Shown: one piece after another, positions 47,203 through 55,785 of the stretch | Position numbering within the stretch: the stretch's first letter is position 1 | Layout of the letters: every line of letters begins with the position of its first letter | Assembly: GCF_014642655.1 (NCBI RefSeq) | Contig: NZ_BMIR01000004.1 | Location: forward strand, 1 to 64,000 | Source: Pullulanibacillus camelliae | GTDB taxonomy: Bacteria > Bacillota > Bacilli > Bacillales > Sporolactobacillaceae | Reading direction: 5' to 3' | Length of the DNA: 64,000 bases | Position numbers and translations under genes: made by a program | Notes under the pieces: generated by a model | Told to the model about the DNA's origin: nothing | The model's input: only the letters and a program-made list of their open reading frames with translations | Database searches by the model: none

Positions 47203-47574
47203 TCAGCTTTTCTTTGCTCCCCCATCAATTTCCTTGAAATGGTCGAGTTTATATTGGATCGTTTGCAAAATGCTTTGTCTTTCTGCAATTTGCTTCTCTA
47301 CGTCCTTTGCATGCGTTTCTAGCAATTGATAACACTCGGTAATCTCATTTTGATTATAGGCATCGATATACGCCTTTATAGAAGCAAGTGGCATGTCCGT
47401 TCGCTTCAAATTAATAATGAAGGTGATATAGCGCAGTTCAGCGTCTGTATATTCCTTGTATCCTCTGCTGTTCTTCTTTGGAATAGGAATAAGGCCAATC
47501 TTCTCATAATACCGCAGCGTGTCCATTGAAAGCTGCGTCATTTCTGCCACTTCTGATATTCGGAGTCCTGTCAT
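47203..47574 (-). CDS. MerR family transcriptional regulator (AdhR-like)
   Basis: A 123-residue MerR regulator: winged HTH in residues 1-70 (ISEVAEMTQLSMDTLRYYEK, GLIPIPKKNSRGYKEY) and a C-terminal coiled coil. It lacks the metal-binding cysteines of metal sensors. With the SDR gene 70 bases downstream it looks like the AdhR class, which reacts to aldehyde-type stress. Its promoter has the over-long spacer expected for MerR control. Confidence 0.85.
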   Translation of the reverse strand: MTGLRISEVAEMTQLSMDTLRYYEKIGLIPIPKKNSRGYKEYTDAELRYITFIINLKRTDMPLASIKAYIDAYNQNEITECYQLLETHAKDVEKQIAERQSILQTIQYKLDHFKEIDGGAKKS

Positions 47575-47601
47575 ACAGATGCACCTCCTCTACACACGAT
47601 A

Positions 47602-47632
47602 ACTTTACAACATGGAGTTCACTCCATGTCAA
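47602..47632 (-). promoter_or_regulatory. MerR-type promoter with a 19-bp spacer and dyad operator
   Basis: On the minus strand TTGACA and TAAAGT are separated by exactly 19 bases. The spacer is occupied by the dyad ACATGGAGT-GA-ACTCCATGT. This is the classic MerR arrangement and predicts autoregulation of the merR-SDR unit. Confidence 0.85.
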
Positions 47633-47659
47633 CATCTAAAAATCCTAAAATGGAGGAAA

Positions 47660-47939
47660 GGAAAAATTTAAGTGACTTAAAACCAGTATAACTCTATCTA
47701 TACCTCACCATTCAAGCGAGTTCCCCATAAAAAAACGCCCCTCCAGCGCGCAGCTCGAGAAGGCTTAGCACTCTCCCTCAGAAAACGAATGCCTTCCTTG
47801 TGCAGTGTGTCTCTCTTTTGTTACGTTCAAGTTGTGATTGGGACATTTGCCCACCACAATACGCCTTCGCAGATCAAGCATATTGAAGCGAATAGCAATA
47901 TCGGCCCCTCCAAAATTTTATAAATAAATCGCTTTTCCT
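47660..47939. other. Intergenic region with worn repeat fragments
   Basis: No gene. TCTTTTGTTACGTTCAAGTT at about 47814 resembles TCTTTTGTTACGCTCACACT near 31302, and the following CAGATCAAGCATATTGAAGC resembles the module 2 edge of family A. It is probably a decayed repeat. Confidence 0.4.
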
Positions 47940-48968
47940 TTATAACCACAAATAAAAAATCCCCATCACACATAAACCTAACGGAACCCCTATTTTTGCC
48001 CACTCAGCACTCGTAATTTTTAATTTCCCCGCTGAGATAATGTTCGGTATATTCCCTGGAATAAGCATACCGCCACTGATTAATAAACCGAGTAAAATCG
48101 CCTTTAATGTAGGCGTACTCATTGAGCGACCAATCTCTGCCGCAGTAAGGGTCGCATTATCCAATACTGCCGAGATCATATTTATCCAATATAAAAGCGA
48201 GGGACTCAGCGAAGTAAAGTATTTATTAATCAAGGGCTCAAATCCCTCGCCTAAAAACTCTAAACCCATAACAAAGAAATAAATTTTGAGGGCGCGAACA
48301 CCTATCTCTTCATAACCTTCTTTTCTATGAGGTCGACTCCGCTCAAGGTAATGTCTGTTTTGCCTTTTTACCACCAAGGCAGCAAGCACGGAGAATAAAA
48401 GTAAGCCCACAATAATTTCTGGACCGATTAATTCCATAAGAAAAAAGAAAGACGTATGTAGCTTACCGACAACAATGGTAGCAAGAGGTTCACCAATTGG
48501 GGTTAGCGCAGCACCCAGTCCAATGGAAAAGCACGATAGCACGACAAATTTAATTTCAGACTTACGATCCATTTGTAAAGTCGTGACGATGACCACCATA
48601 ACTAAAGCAGCGATGATTGCCGTAATCACACTCGAAAGCAAGCCTAGGAAAAAAACAGATAAACCAATGAATAGACGAAAAGGCATTAGGCTACGGAAGC
48701 CATGAATCATTTTCTCTAACGGCCTTTGTAACCAACGAAAGAGCAGCCCTGCAATAAAAACGGCACCAGCAATTTGTATCGGATCCAGAGAGACTTTTAC
48801 AAATAAAGCGCGACTCATTCCTCCGCTTATTAACACCGCAAATAAACCCATAAAAAACAAAAAAACCTCTAAATTTTTTTCTATTATAGTGATGATCAAT
48901 GGAAGAAATAAGACAAGAAAGAAGATCAGTAATAACCCAAGTTGCATAAATAACCGGCCCCACATCAA
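47940..48968 (-). CDS. DUF1646 family ion-transporter-like membrane protein
   Basis: A 342-residue protein with nine to ten helices. Two re-entrant-like motifs, GLGAALTPIGEPLATIVVGK and GGMLIPGNIPNIISAGKL, are arranged as inverted halves, as in the IT (ion transporter) superfamily. It fits DUF1646, often described as a putative cation transporter. The transported ion is not known. Monocistronic. Confidence 0.75.
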   Translation of the reverse strand: MMWGRLFMQLGLLLIFFLVLFLPLIITIIEKNLEVFLFFMGLFAVLISGGMSRALFVKVSLDPIQIAGAVFIAGLLFRWLQRPLEKMIHGFRSLMPFRLFIGLSVFFLGLLSSVITAIIAALVMVVIVTTLQMDRKSEIKFVVLSCFSIGLGAALTPIGEPLATIVVGKLHTSFFFLMELIGPEIIVGLLLFSVLAALVVKRQNRHYLERSRPHRKEGYEEIGVRALKIYFFVMGLEFLGEGFEPLINKYFTSLSPSLLYWINMISAVLDNATLTAAEIGRSMSTPTLKAILLGLLISGGMLIPGNIPNIISAGKLKITSAEWAKIGVPLGLCVMGIFYLWL

Positions 48969-49231
48969 AAATTTCCCTTTATAAATCTGTTAAGGTTACT
49001 AACATTTATAAGCACAGGGCTTAAGCAAAAAAGGTAAAGCAAGCGCAGCCTATTCAACCTAAACTTTTCATTAAAGGGATTAGTTCACTATATGCAAGTG
49101 ATGGGACAATCTTGCCAAGCTATTCACACTTGATAAGGATTCAAAATATTCAATCGAAAATCACAAAGATCAAGCGATTCACACTTGAATGACAATAAGG
49201 TTTTACTCTGGTGTTCCTGCTATTGGACACT
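48969..49231. other. Intergenic region
   Basis: No gene. The word AAGCTATTCACACTTGATAA near 49117 and AAGCGATTCACACTTGAATG near 49172 form a short imperfect direct repeat. The family A repeat starts directly afterwards. Confidence 0.4.
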
Positions 49232-49700
49232 GATAAGAAAAACCGGGCGAAAAGCATGCCCGGTCCTTGTCCTTAGTACAGAGCACCCTCCAATATGAAA
49301 GAGGCTTCATTTCCTGGTCAAGTGAAATGGAGCGCAAGGCGCGAGATTCGGAACACTCTAAAATCATGTGTTCCTCGGGCGCCGCTGACTCATGATGCGG
49401 AGACTAGAATCCTGTGGGAAGTGGGAGATCGGTAAGACCCCGAGGAGGCTTACTACTCCCCCGCGGAAAGCGAGCGGCCTGAGAGCGGAATCGCGCACCA
49501 TCCTCATGACCAGAAATTTTATAATTTTTTCTTCTTAGAAAATTAGACTTGCACTACTTCGCTGGTACTTCTGATGTGATTTTTGCACATCACACACTTA
49601 GGGTGCCCGCAAGCCTCAGGTGGCGAAAGTCAAAGCCCGCCTTATACTCTCTTCCTTTATGCGCGGCAGCTAAGTTATAATTTCTGATAGTATAAAAAAT
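49232..49700 (+). repeat. Family A repeat, copy 5 (modules 1, 2 and 3, the most complete)
   Basis: Module 1 (49232-49345) carries the ACCGGGC-GAAAAGCAT-GCCCGGT hairpin. Module 2 (49346-49520) repeats the copy 1 words, including ACACTCTAAAATCATGTGTT and CTCATGATGCGGAGACTAG. Module 3 (49521-49700) follows. The order 1-2-3 shows that the other copies are sub-fragments of one composite element. Confidence 0.87.
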
Positions 49701-49812
49701 TTCTTAAAACCTCTCCAAAAGTGATGACGTGGGGGCTTGCTGCCTACATTTATCTTTTTGGAGCATTTCACGTTATAATTAAAGTAATGTTGACTGTAGG
49801 AGTGAAAGCCAC

Positions 49813-50487
49813 ATGACCCATTCATCTTCATTTTCAAAGGTCACTGGAAGAAAGCTGACGGATGAAATCATTGAACAATTAAAACAAAAAATATTTTCTG
49901 GGGCGTACAAAGTAGGTGATCGCCTTCCTCCCGAGCCTCAGCTTATGGAAGAATTTGCTGTTGGACGTTCCACCCTCCGAGAAGCCATAAAAGTATTGGT
50001 TCATGCCGGAATTCTTGAAGTCAAGCAAGGGCGCGGCACACGGATACTCTCTTTAGAATGGGCTAACGAAGCCTCCTTTGATCATCAGCTCCAACATGCC
50101 GATAGTCATGACGTCTACGAAGCCCGTACAATGCTGGATCGCGAGGTGGCAAGACTGGCAGCAGAGCGGCGAACGGAAGCTGATTTATTAAGTATTAAAT
50201 CGTTCTTGGATCAGCGGTTTCGAGCCTTACAGGAAGGCAATTACACCACCTATATACAGGCAGATATCGATTTCCATTTAGCGATCGCAAAGGCTAGCGG
50301 TAATCAGGTGCTCTATGATTTGTATAAAGCCTTTACGCCTATCCTAAGAACCATTTTAAGCAGTCTTGTTTTAAATACCACACACTACAGTGACAATACC
50401 GATATCCACGAAGGCTTATTCCAAGCCCTGCTAGCACAAGACGAGGAAGCAGCCGTTCAATATGTAAACAAGAACCTGGAGCGTTAA
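49813..50487 (+). CDS. GntR/FadR family transcriptional regulator
   Basis: A 224-residue regulator: GntR winged HTH in residues 8-75 (DRLPPEPQLMEEFAVGRSTL) and an all-helical FCD effector domain (about 85-220) with DIDFHLAIAKASGN, the metal/ligand His pattern. It lies 69 bases before an MFS transporter gene on the same strand, which it probably controls. Confidence 0.88.
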   Translation: MTHSSSFSKVTGRKLTDEIIEQLKQKIFSGAYKVGDRLPPEPQLMEEFAVGRSTLREAIKVLVHAGILEVKQGRGTRILSLEWANEASFDHQLQHADSHDVYEARTMLDREVARLAAERRTEADLLSIKSFLDQRFRALQEGNYTTYIQADIDFHLAIAKASGNQVLYDLYKAFTPILRTILSSLVLNTTHYSDNTDIHEGLFQALLAQDEEAAVQYVNKNLER

Positions 50488-50556
50488 AGCTCCTTATTTA
50501 CAACCTAAACATCTGATGATATGATGTATAAAGAATTTATGTAAAGGATGTTTGTT

Positions 50557-51729
50557 ATGAAAAAACGCGGACTGTTTATCATTGCTGCATTATTTCTTGT
50601 CTCCTTAAATTTGCGCATGGGGATTGCCTCCATCTCGCCTGTATTAGATACCATTAGTCACGACTTGCATTTAAGTAATGGCGTTGTAAGCTGGCTAACA
50701 GCCATTCCTGTCATATGTATGGGCGCCTTCGCCTTTTTTTCAGCGGCATTAGGCAGTCGCTTTGGATTAGAAAAAACCATTGCGGCTTGTCTTGTATTAA
50801 TCGGCATTGCCACGTGCACTCGAGCATTTGCGCATTCAGCACTCCTTCTCCTTCTTTCTGCCTTCTTTCTAGGCATTGGCCTAGCTATTGCCGGACCGCT
50901 TGTCTCAGGCTATATCAAGAAGACTTTTCCTAATCGCATCGGAATGATGATCGGCGTGTACTCTGTAGGGATGGGGATTGGCGCTTCCTTAAGCGCTGGG
51001 TTAATGATCCCACTGCAAAAATCCTTGCATCATTCATGGCAGCTTGCTTTAGCTAGCTGGACCCTCTTCGCTGTGATTGCCTTTCTTGCTTGGCTACCCC
51101 TGGTCAAAAAACGAGTAAAAGTAAAACAAGCTGCCCCTCGCTTTCAGTTACCTTTTAAAAGCAAAAAGGCCTGGATTTTTACGCTCATCTTTGGCCTGCA
51201 GTCGGGCGTTTTCTATTGCATGAGCACATGGCTAGCACCGGCAGCACATTCCATTGGGTTGAGTCAAGAGCAATCAGGGGTATTAGTCACTTTATTTACA
51301 TTTATACAAATGCTCTTTAGTTTTATCATCCCGTCCCTCGCTGACATTTATAAAAATGATAAGGCCTGGCTTGCAGGAAGTACATTTTTTGTTCTTATTG
51401 GACTATTAAGTATCGTATATGGATTATCCAATCTGTGGTTAGCGACCATTGTCATCGCTATTGGACTGGGTGGACTATTTCCTCTCGCACTCGCCCTGCC
51501 TTTGAACGCGACTTCCTCATCAAGTGAAGCCAGCTCTTGGACAGCCATGATGCAAGGCGTCGGTTATATGCTTGGCGGCATCATTCCTGCCATTGCTGGC
51601 TGGCTTAGAGACTTTATTGCCTATGATAAGCAAGTCTTTGTCTTAATGATTGTGCTTTGTCTCCTCTTATTTATTGCGTTACTAGGATGGGGAAAGGGGC
51701 AAATGGAAGAACAGACCAGTCGCTCATGA
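50557..51729 (+). CDS. MFS transporter, CynX/NimT (YycB) type
   Basis: A 390-residue twelve-helix MFS protein. It opens with ALFLVSLNLRMGIASISPVL, the pattern of cyanate/nitroimidazole-type (CynX/NimT/YycB) transporters, and has GIGASLSAGLMIPL in the middle. The ATG at 50557 has AAAGGA eight bases upstream, better than the one at 50548. Probably regulated by the GntR gene. Module 3 of a family A repeat follows the stop. Confidence 0.85.
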   Translation: MKKRGLFIIAALFLVSLNLRMGIASISPVLDTISHDLHLSNGVVSWLTAIPVICMGAFAFFSAALGSRFGLEKTIAACLVLIGIATCTRAFAHSALLLLLSAFFLGIGLAIAGPLVSGYIKKTFPNRIGMMIGVYSVGMGIGASLSAGLMIPLQKSLHHSWQLALASWTLFAVIAFLAWLPLVKKRVKVKQAAPRFQLPFKSKKAWIFTLIFGLQSGVFYCMSTWLAPAAHSIGLSQEQSGVLVTLFTFIQMLFSFIIPSLADIYKNDKAWLAGSTFFVLIGLLSIVYGLSNLWLATIVIAIGLGGLFPLALALPLNATSSSSEASSWTAMMQGVGYMLGGIIPAIAGWLRDFIAYDKQVFVLMIVLCLLLFIALLGWGKGQMEEQTSRS

Positions 51730-51730
51730 A

Positions 51731-51970
51731 CCTAAAGAAAACTTGGCCTGCATCGCTTCACTGTGCACTCCTGATGTGCTTCTTTCAATCACACATTAAG
51801 GTTGCACCATACTGGCACTCCTGATGTGCTTCTTTCAATCACACATTAAGGTTGCACCATACTGGCACTCCTGATGTGCTTCTTCCAATCACACATTAAG
51901 GTTGCCGTCATCAGGTGGCGAAACCCAAAAACCAAACGCATAAGCACTGCGATAAGTTATAAATTCTGGT
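51731..51970 (+). repeat. Family A repeat, copy 6a (module 3 with internal tandem expansion)
   Basis: It starts two bases after the MFS stop (AAAGAAAACTTGGCCTGCAT). A 50-base unit beginning GGCACTCCTGATGTGCTTCT is repeated three times with starts at 51765, 51815 and 51865; copies differ by single bases. Each unit contains the module 3 hairpin TGATGTG...CACACA. Confidence 0.9.
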
Positions 51971-51974
51971 GTTA

Positions 51975-52240
51975 TAAGAAAAACCGGGCGAAAAACATAC
52001 CCGGTCCTTGTCCTTAGTATAGAGCATCATCATATATGAAAGAGGCTTCGTTGCCGGGTCAAGTGAATGGGAGCGCGAGGCGCGAGAGCTTCGGAGCACT
52101 CTAAAATCGTGTGTTCCCGAATCTCCGCAATACTAGAGTCTTGCGGGAAGTGGGAATCGATAAGCCCCCGCAAAAAGCGAGCTGCCCGAAGCGGAAACGG
52201 GCACGATCACTCCATGAACACCCAAAATGTTAGACTTCCT
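51975..52240 (+). repeat. Family A repeat, copy 6b (modules 1 and 2, worn)
   Basis: Module 1 (ATAAGAAAAACCGGGCGAAA, AGAGCATCATCATATATGAA) is followed by a worn module 2 (GCACTCTAAAATCGTGTGTT, TCCGCAATACTAGAGTC, TTGCGGGAAGTGGGAATCG). Together with copy 6a, the order is 3 then 1-2. Confidence 0.8.
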
Positions 52241-52251
52241 TATTATTTAAT

Positions 52252-52288
52252 AAAAGGCTTCGGAGTCCTCTTCATCTCCAAAGCCTTT
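52252..52288. terminator. Terminator-like hairpin
   Basis: AAAGGCTTCGGAG pairs with CTCCAAAGCCTTT (one mismatch). It lies just below the small minus-strand membrane ORF and could serve either strand. Confidence 0.7.
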
Positions 52289-52292
52289 GTCA

Positions 52293-52388
52293 TTAAAAAA
52301 ATGTTTTAATCGTCAATACGCCTAGTATGATTACGATTAATGCGACAATTACAGCAAAAAACAATAGAACGCGATCAAAAATTCTCAC
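52293..52388 (-). CDS. Putative 31-residue single-helix membrane peptide
   Basis: GTG start with TGGAG nine bases upstream, coding MRIFDRVLLFFAVIVALIVI then ILGVLTIKTFF. One strong transmembrane helix with a basic N-terminus. The start FDRVLLF resembles the opening of AmaP-type proteins, but the length is far too short. A terminator-like hairpin follows five bases later on the minus strand, which supports expression. Confidence 0.45.
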   Translation of the reverse strand: MRIFDRVLLFFAVIVALIVIILGVLTIKTFF

Positions 52389-53193
52389 TTTAAACAACTC
52401 CATTATATTAGATCTCGAATCAGCCCAAGGCCCCACCCTATACTAATGATGAGTAAAGAGATTATGTGTCAGAAGTGGATTTAACCCAACAATGTGTTTT
52501 TAAACCCGAAGAGGTTTACATTCTTTTGTAAACTCTTAGACCATCTTTTTAGAATGAGCAATGGACCTTTGAATGAACACTTGACTTCAGTATCAGCATC
52601 CCTATAGAATTCTTAGAGACATATACTTTAAGGATGCCCGTAAGTCTTCGCTGCATGTATACTTTAAAGGTTCAACCCACAAAGGTTTTAAAAGTATACA
52701 TAAATAGGTATGATCGTCACATTTCCTCAAATTGTCAAAGAAGTCGCCCTTTTCACTTGCTTTAGCCTACCACCTAATTTAAACATAGTATGACTCTCCA
52801 TAACCATACTCACACCAACTATATGGTGAACATTTCATGAAACCCTCTTTAAAGAGTGAATCTAATAAAAACGTCGTGCTCAGTTGAGATACAAACACAT
52901 TGGCGGTGCGTTGACCTAAAGCGCACAAACTTTGTAGCAAGCAAATGACGACACTTACTCCTATTAAACCACTAAACCCATACGACAGTCTCATATTTTG
53001 CAACATAAATGATTGCTTGGCCTTCACTAATAAGCCCCGTGAGCAATGAATTTAATGAATACCCGGCTTTTATTCTTAGATTCACAATCACTTCCCGCAC
53101 GTTAGAGCATGCTTCTTACAATTAAAAAATGGGTTAACTTTTCCTTATTTAGCTATAATGAAAAGAGAGAAGATGTTCTTATAAGGAGATATT
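52389..53193. other. 800-base region without a convincing gene
   Basis: A minus-strand frame at 52779-53027 (82 residues, MLQNMRLSYGFSGLIGVSVV, one hydrophobic stretch) resembles no family I can name and lacks a clear ribosome-binding site; it may be a decayed membrane gene. The final 90 bases hold the promoter of the antiporter gene. Confidence 0.4.
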
Positions 53194-54750
53194 ATGTATA
53201 CACTGGAACAGTTTTTAATTATTTTAGCTATTTCTGCAATCGTTGCCTTGGGAGCCAAATTAACCAGATTGCCCTACACCATTGCCCTTGTCGTTGTTGG
53301 ATTAGTCCTTGGGACTATTGATATTCCAGCCCTTGAAGAAGCCAAAACCTTTATTACGAACAACAACACCTTTCATACCGTTGTAATCGCGATCTTTTTA
53401 CCTGCCCTTTTAGGAGAAGCAGCAATAAAATTGCCCTATAGGGAATTTCGGACCAATCAGAGAACCATTCTTCTGCTTGCCTTCGGTGCTACCCTGATCA
53501 CCTTTGTTATTGTCGGTTTTGGCTCACAATGGGTACTGGGTCAATCAACAAGCGTTGCTTTTACATTTGCTGCCTTAATGTGTGCTACTGATCCGATCAG
53601 TGTCATCGGATTATTTCGAACCCTCGGAGTCGAACACCGTCTCTCCATTCTAGTCGAAGGAGAAAGCTTGTTGAATGACGGCGTCGCTGTCGTGTTGTTC
53701 ACGATTGCTTCTACATCCCTTGTAACTTATATTAACGAAGGCACTCTTGGCTTTTTCCATGCTATAGAGACATTTGTTTGGGTAGTTGGCGGTGGCGCCC
53801 TTGTCGGAATCATTATGGGTTACATCATCTCGAAGCTCATCGCCTTAATTGATGACTACCCTTTAGAAATTGTCTTTTCGATCATTTGCTTTTTCGGAAG
53901 CTATCTCTTATCTGAACAAATCCATGTTAGTGGCGTCATTAGCGTCGTCATCGCTGGTCTGATCTTCGGTAATTATGGGGCAAAAATCGGCATGAGTCCT
54001 ACCACAAAATTAAGCATCAGCAGCTTTTGGGATGCCATCAGCCTGCTTGCCAATTCAGTGATTTTTCTAATGGTTGGTTTAGAAATCGATCGCATTAATT
54101 TCGCCAATCATTTCTGGGAAATCCTTTTAGCCATTTGCCTTATTCTCATTGCACGAGCGATTGCCACTTACAGTGTATTAATCTTCGGGAGAAATTTAAA
54201 GAGAGGCTGGAAGCACATTATTTATTGGGGTGGTCTCCGCGGCAGTCTATCTATTGCTCTGGCATTGAGTCTGCCCAACGGTTTCCCACATCGAGATGAT
54301 ATTCTTGTCCTTGCCTTTTCAGTGGTTGTCTTCTCCCTGATAATCCAGGGGCTGACGATCAAACCTCTTATACAGAAATTAAAGCTGACGAAAACCCACC
54401 AAGAAGAGGAGGATTATCAAGACGCTATTGCTGATATTTATCGTTATGAAGCAGCCATTGAGGAGATTGAAAGCGCACGGAAGGACGGCCTGCTGCATGG
54501 GGAAAGCTATACCGAATTAAGAGAGGACTATGACCTAAAGCTCCGTAAAAAACAAGAGGTGCTTAACGTCCTCTATCAAAAGTATCCTGATTTAAAGGAT
54601 CGTCAAATTAAAGGCATGCAGCAACGATTATTAGCAAGACAATACGAGGCATTAAATGCTCTAGAATCTAAGGAACTGGTTTCCTCCTCCTTGATTGATA
54701 AAAAACACAAGGAAATTGCCGATGCGCTGGAAGAGGCAAAGGAATCATAA
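53194..54750 (+). CDS. CPA1 family Na+/H+ antiporter (NhaP-like)
   Basis: A 518-residue protein with twelve to thirteen helices. The ion-site region has CATDPISVIGLFRTLG and VEGESLLNDGVAVVLF (conserved Asp pairs of CPA1), and a later GGLRGSLSIALALSLP. A cytosolic coiled-coil tail of about 110 residues follows (from 405). AAGGAGA precedes the ATG. It extrudes Na+ or K+ for pH and salt homeostasis. A short family B repeat begins right after the stop. Confidence 0.9.
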   Translation: MYTLEQFLIILAISAIVALGAKLTRLPYTIALVVVGLVLGTIDIPALEEAKTFITNNNTFHTVVIAIFLPALLGEAAIKLPYREFRTNQRTILLLAFGATLITFVIVGFGSQWVLGQSTSVAFTFAALMCATDPISVIGLFRTLGVEHRLSILVEGESLLNDGVAVVLFTIASTSLVTYINEGTLGFFHAIETFVWVVGGGALVGIIMGYIISKLIALIDDYPLEIVFSIICFFGSYLLSEQIHVSGVISVVIAGLIFGNYGAKIGMSPTTKLSISSFWDAISLLANSVIFLMVGLEIDRINFANHFWEILLAICLILIARAIATYSVLIFGRNLKRGWKHIIYWGGLRGSLSIALALSLPNGFPHRDDILVLAFSVVVFSLIIQGLTIKPLIQKLKLTKTHQEEEDYQDAIADIYRYEAAIEEIESARKDGLLHGESYTELREDYDLKLRKKQEVLNVLYQKYPDLKDRQIKGMQQRLLARQYEALNALESKELVSSSLIDKKHKEIADALEEAKES

Positions 54751-54756
54751 CGATTG

Positions 54757-54850
54757 GAGGTTGGGGCAGAAGTATTCTGTTCATAGAGAAAACGCACACA
54801 TTCACAATTTCAAAGCAACTGTCTATCTTATGAATGCCTCCATCCTTCTA
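54757..54850 (+). repeat. Family B repeat, copy 3 (short)
   Basis: It begins six bases after the antiporter stop: GAGGTTGGGGCAGAAGTATT, then TTCATAGAGAAAACGCACAC and ATTCACAATTTC, matching the first about 90 bases of copies 1 and 2. It is in sense orientation with the preceding gene, as in the other two copies. Confidence 0.75.
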
Positions 54851-54856
54851 AAACCA

Positions 54857-55741
54857 TTACTCCTGTAAAAAGGCTTCAAAATAAGCTTGGGCCCTTTTTT
54901 TGAATCGTCGGTCTTTCTGGACCATCCACAAATCTCTCATGAGAGTGAAATCCTTAATGGAAATCTCCCTTAATGTATGATATTTTAATTCCTTTGTGAC
55001 GGTTAGCCTTGGGAGAATACTCACGCCTAGGTCGGCCTCCACCGCACTTTTAATGGATTGTAGACTGCCAAGTTCCATGGCATTCTCAATTTTCTCAAGC
55101 ACATTATATTTTTTTAGTGCGTTCTCTACAATCAACCGCGTCCCCGAATTTTGTTCCCTCCAAATCATCTTTTCCTCCGTCAGCTCGACAATGTCAATCT
55201 CGGCCCTATCCTGCCAACGATGATGATAGGATGTAACTAGAATCAGCTCGTCATCAGCAAACTTCTCTATCTTATATTTCGACTGTTGTTTGACGGCCCC
55301 TTCTACCAAGGCAATATCAATTTCGTTCTGTTCTAATTGAGATAAAATGTGCGGCGTATTACCTATTGAGAGGCTAAACTTGATCTGCTCGTGCTTCTTT
55401 TTAAAATTCCCCAATAAACCCGGTAAGAGGTACTCTCCTATGGTTAGGCTCGCACCAACATGTAAGACGGTATCGGCCGCTCCCAGTTTCTCCTGAATTT
55501 CTTCAAAAGATGTGTTATCCAGTTTAATGATTTCCTTGGCATAGGGATAAAGAATCTTACCCGCTTCTGTCAACGTTAGTTTTCCGTTTGTACGGTCAAA
55601 TAGTGTCGTCCCGTAATGGTTTTCTAATTGACGAATTTGCCTTGTCACAGCCGGTTGTGATACAAAACCCAAACGTGCCGCTTTGCTAATACTCCCTTCA
55701 TCAACGACATGACAAAACATTCTTAAACTTTCAATATTCAT
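54857..55741 (-). CDS. LysR-family regulator, CysL/YwfK-like
   Basis: A 294-residue LysR regulator: N-terminal HTH (SISKAARLGFVSQPAVTRQI) and a full effector domain. It resembles the CysL/CysB-like subgroup that governs sulfur or selenium metabolism, which fits the neighbouring formylglycine-generating enzyme and sulfite-exporter-type genes. The ATG at 55741 has GAGGGTGG upstream. It lies downstream of the formylglycine-enzyme gene on the same strand. Confidence 0.78.
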   Translation of the reverse strand: MNIESLRMFCHVVDEGSISKAARLGFVSQPAVTRQIRQLENHYGTTLFDRTNGKLTLTEAGKILYPYAKEIIKLDNTSFEEIQEKLGAADTVLHVGASLTIGEYLLPGLLGNFKKKHEQIKFSLSIGNTPHILSQLEQNEIDIALVEGAVKQQSKYKIEKFADDELILVTSYHHRWQDRAEIDIVELTEEKMIWREQNSGTRLIVENALKKYNVLEKIENAMELGSLQSIKSAVEADLGVSILPRLTVTKELKYHTLREISIKDFTLMRDLWMVQKDRRFKKRAQAYFEAFLQE

Positions 55742-55785
55742 CGGAACCACCCTCTTAACCTTCTCTGATGACTCTATGATATAAA

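Noticed and set aside
52779-53027. 82-residue minus-strand ORF
   Set aside because: One hydrophobic stretch but no family match, no good ribosome-binding site and odd composition at the C-terminus. Not called as a gene.
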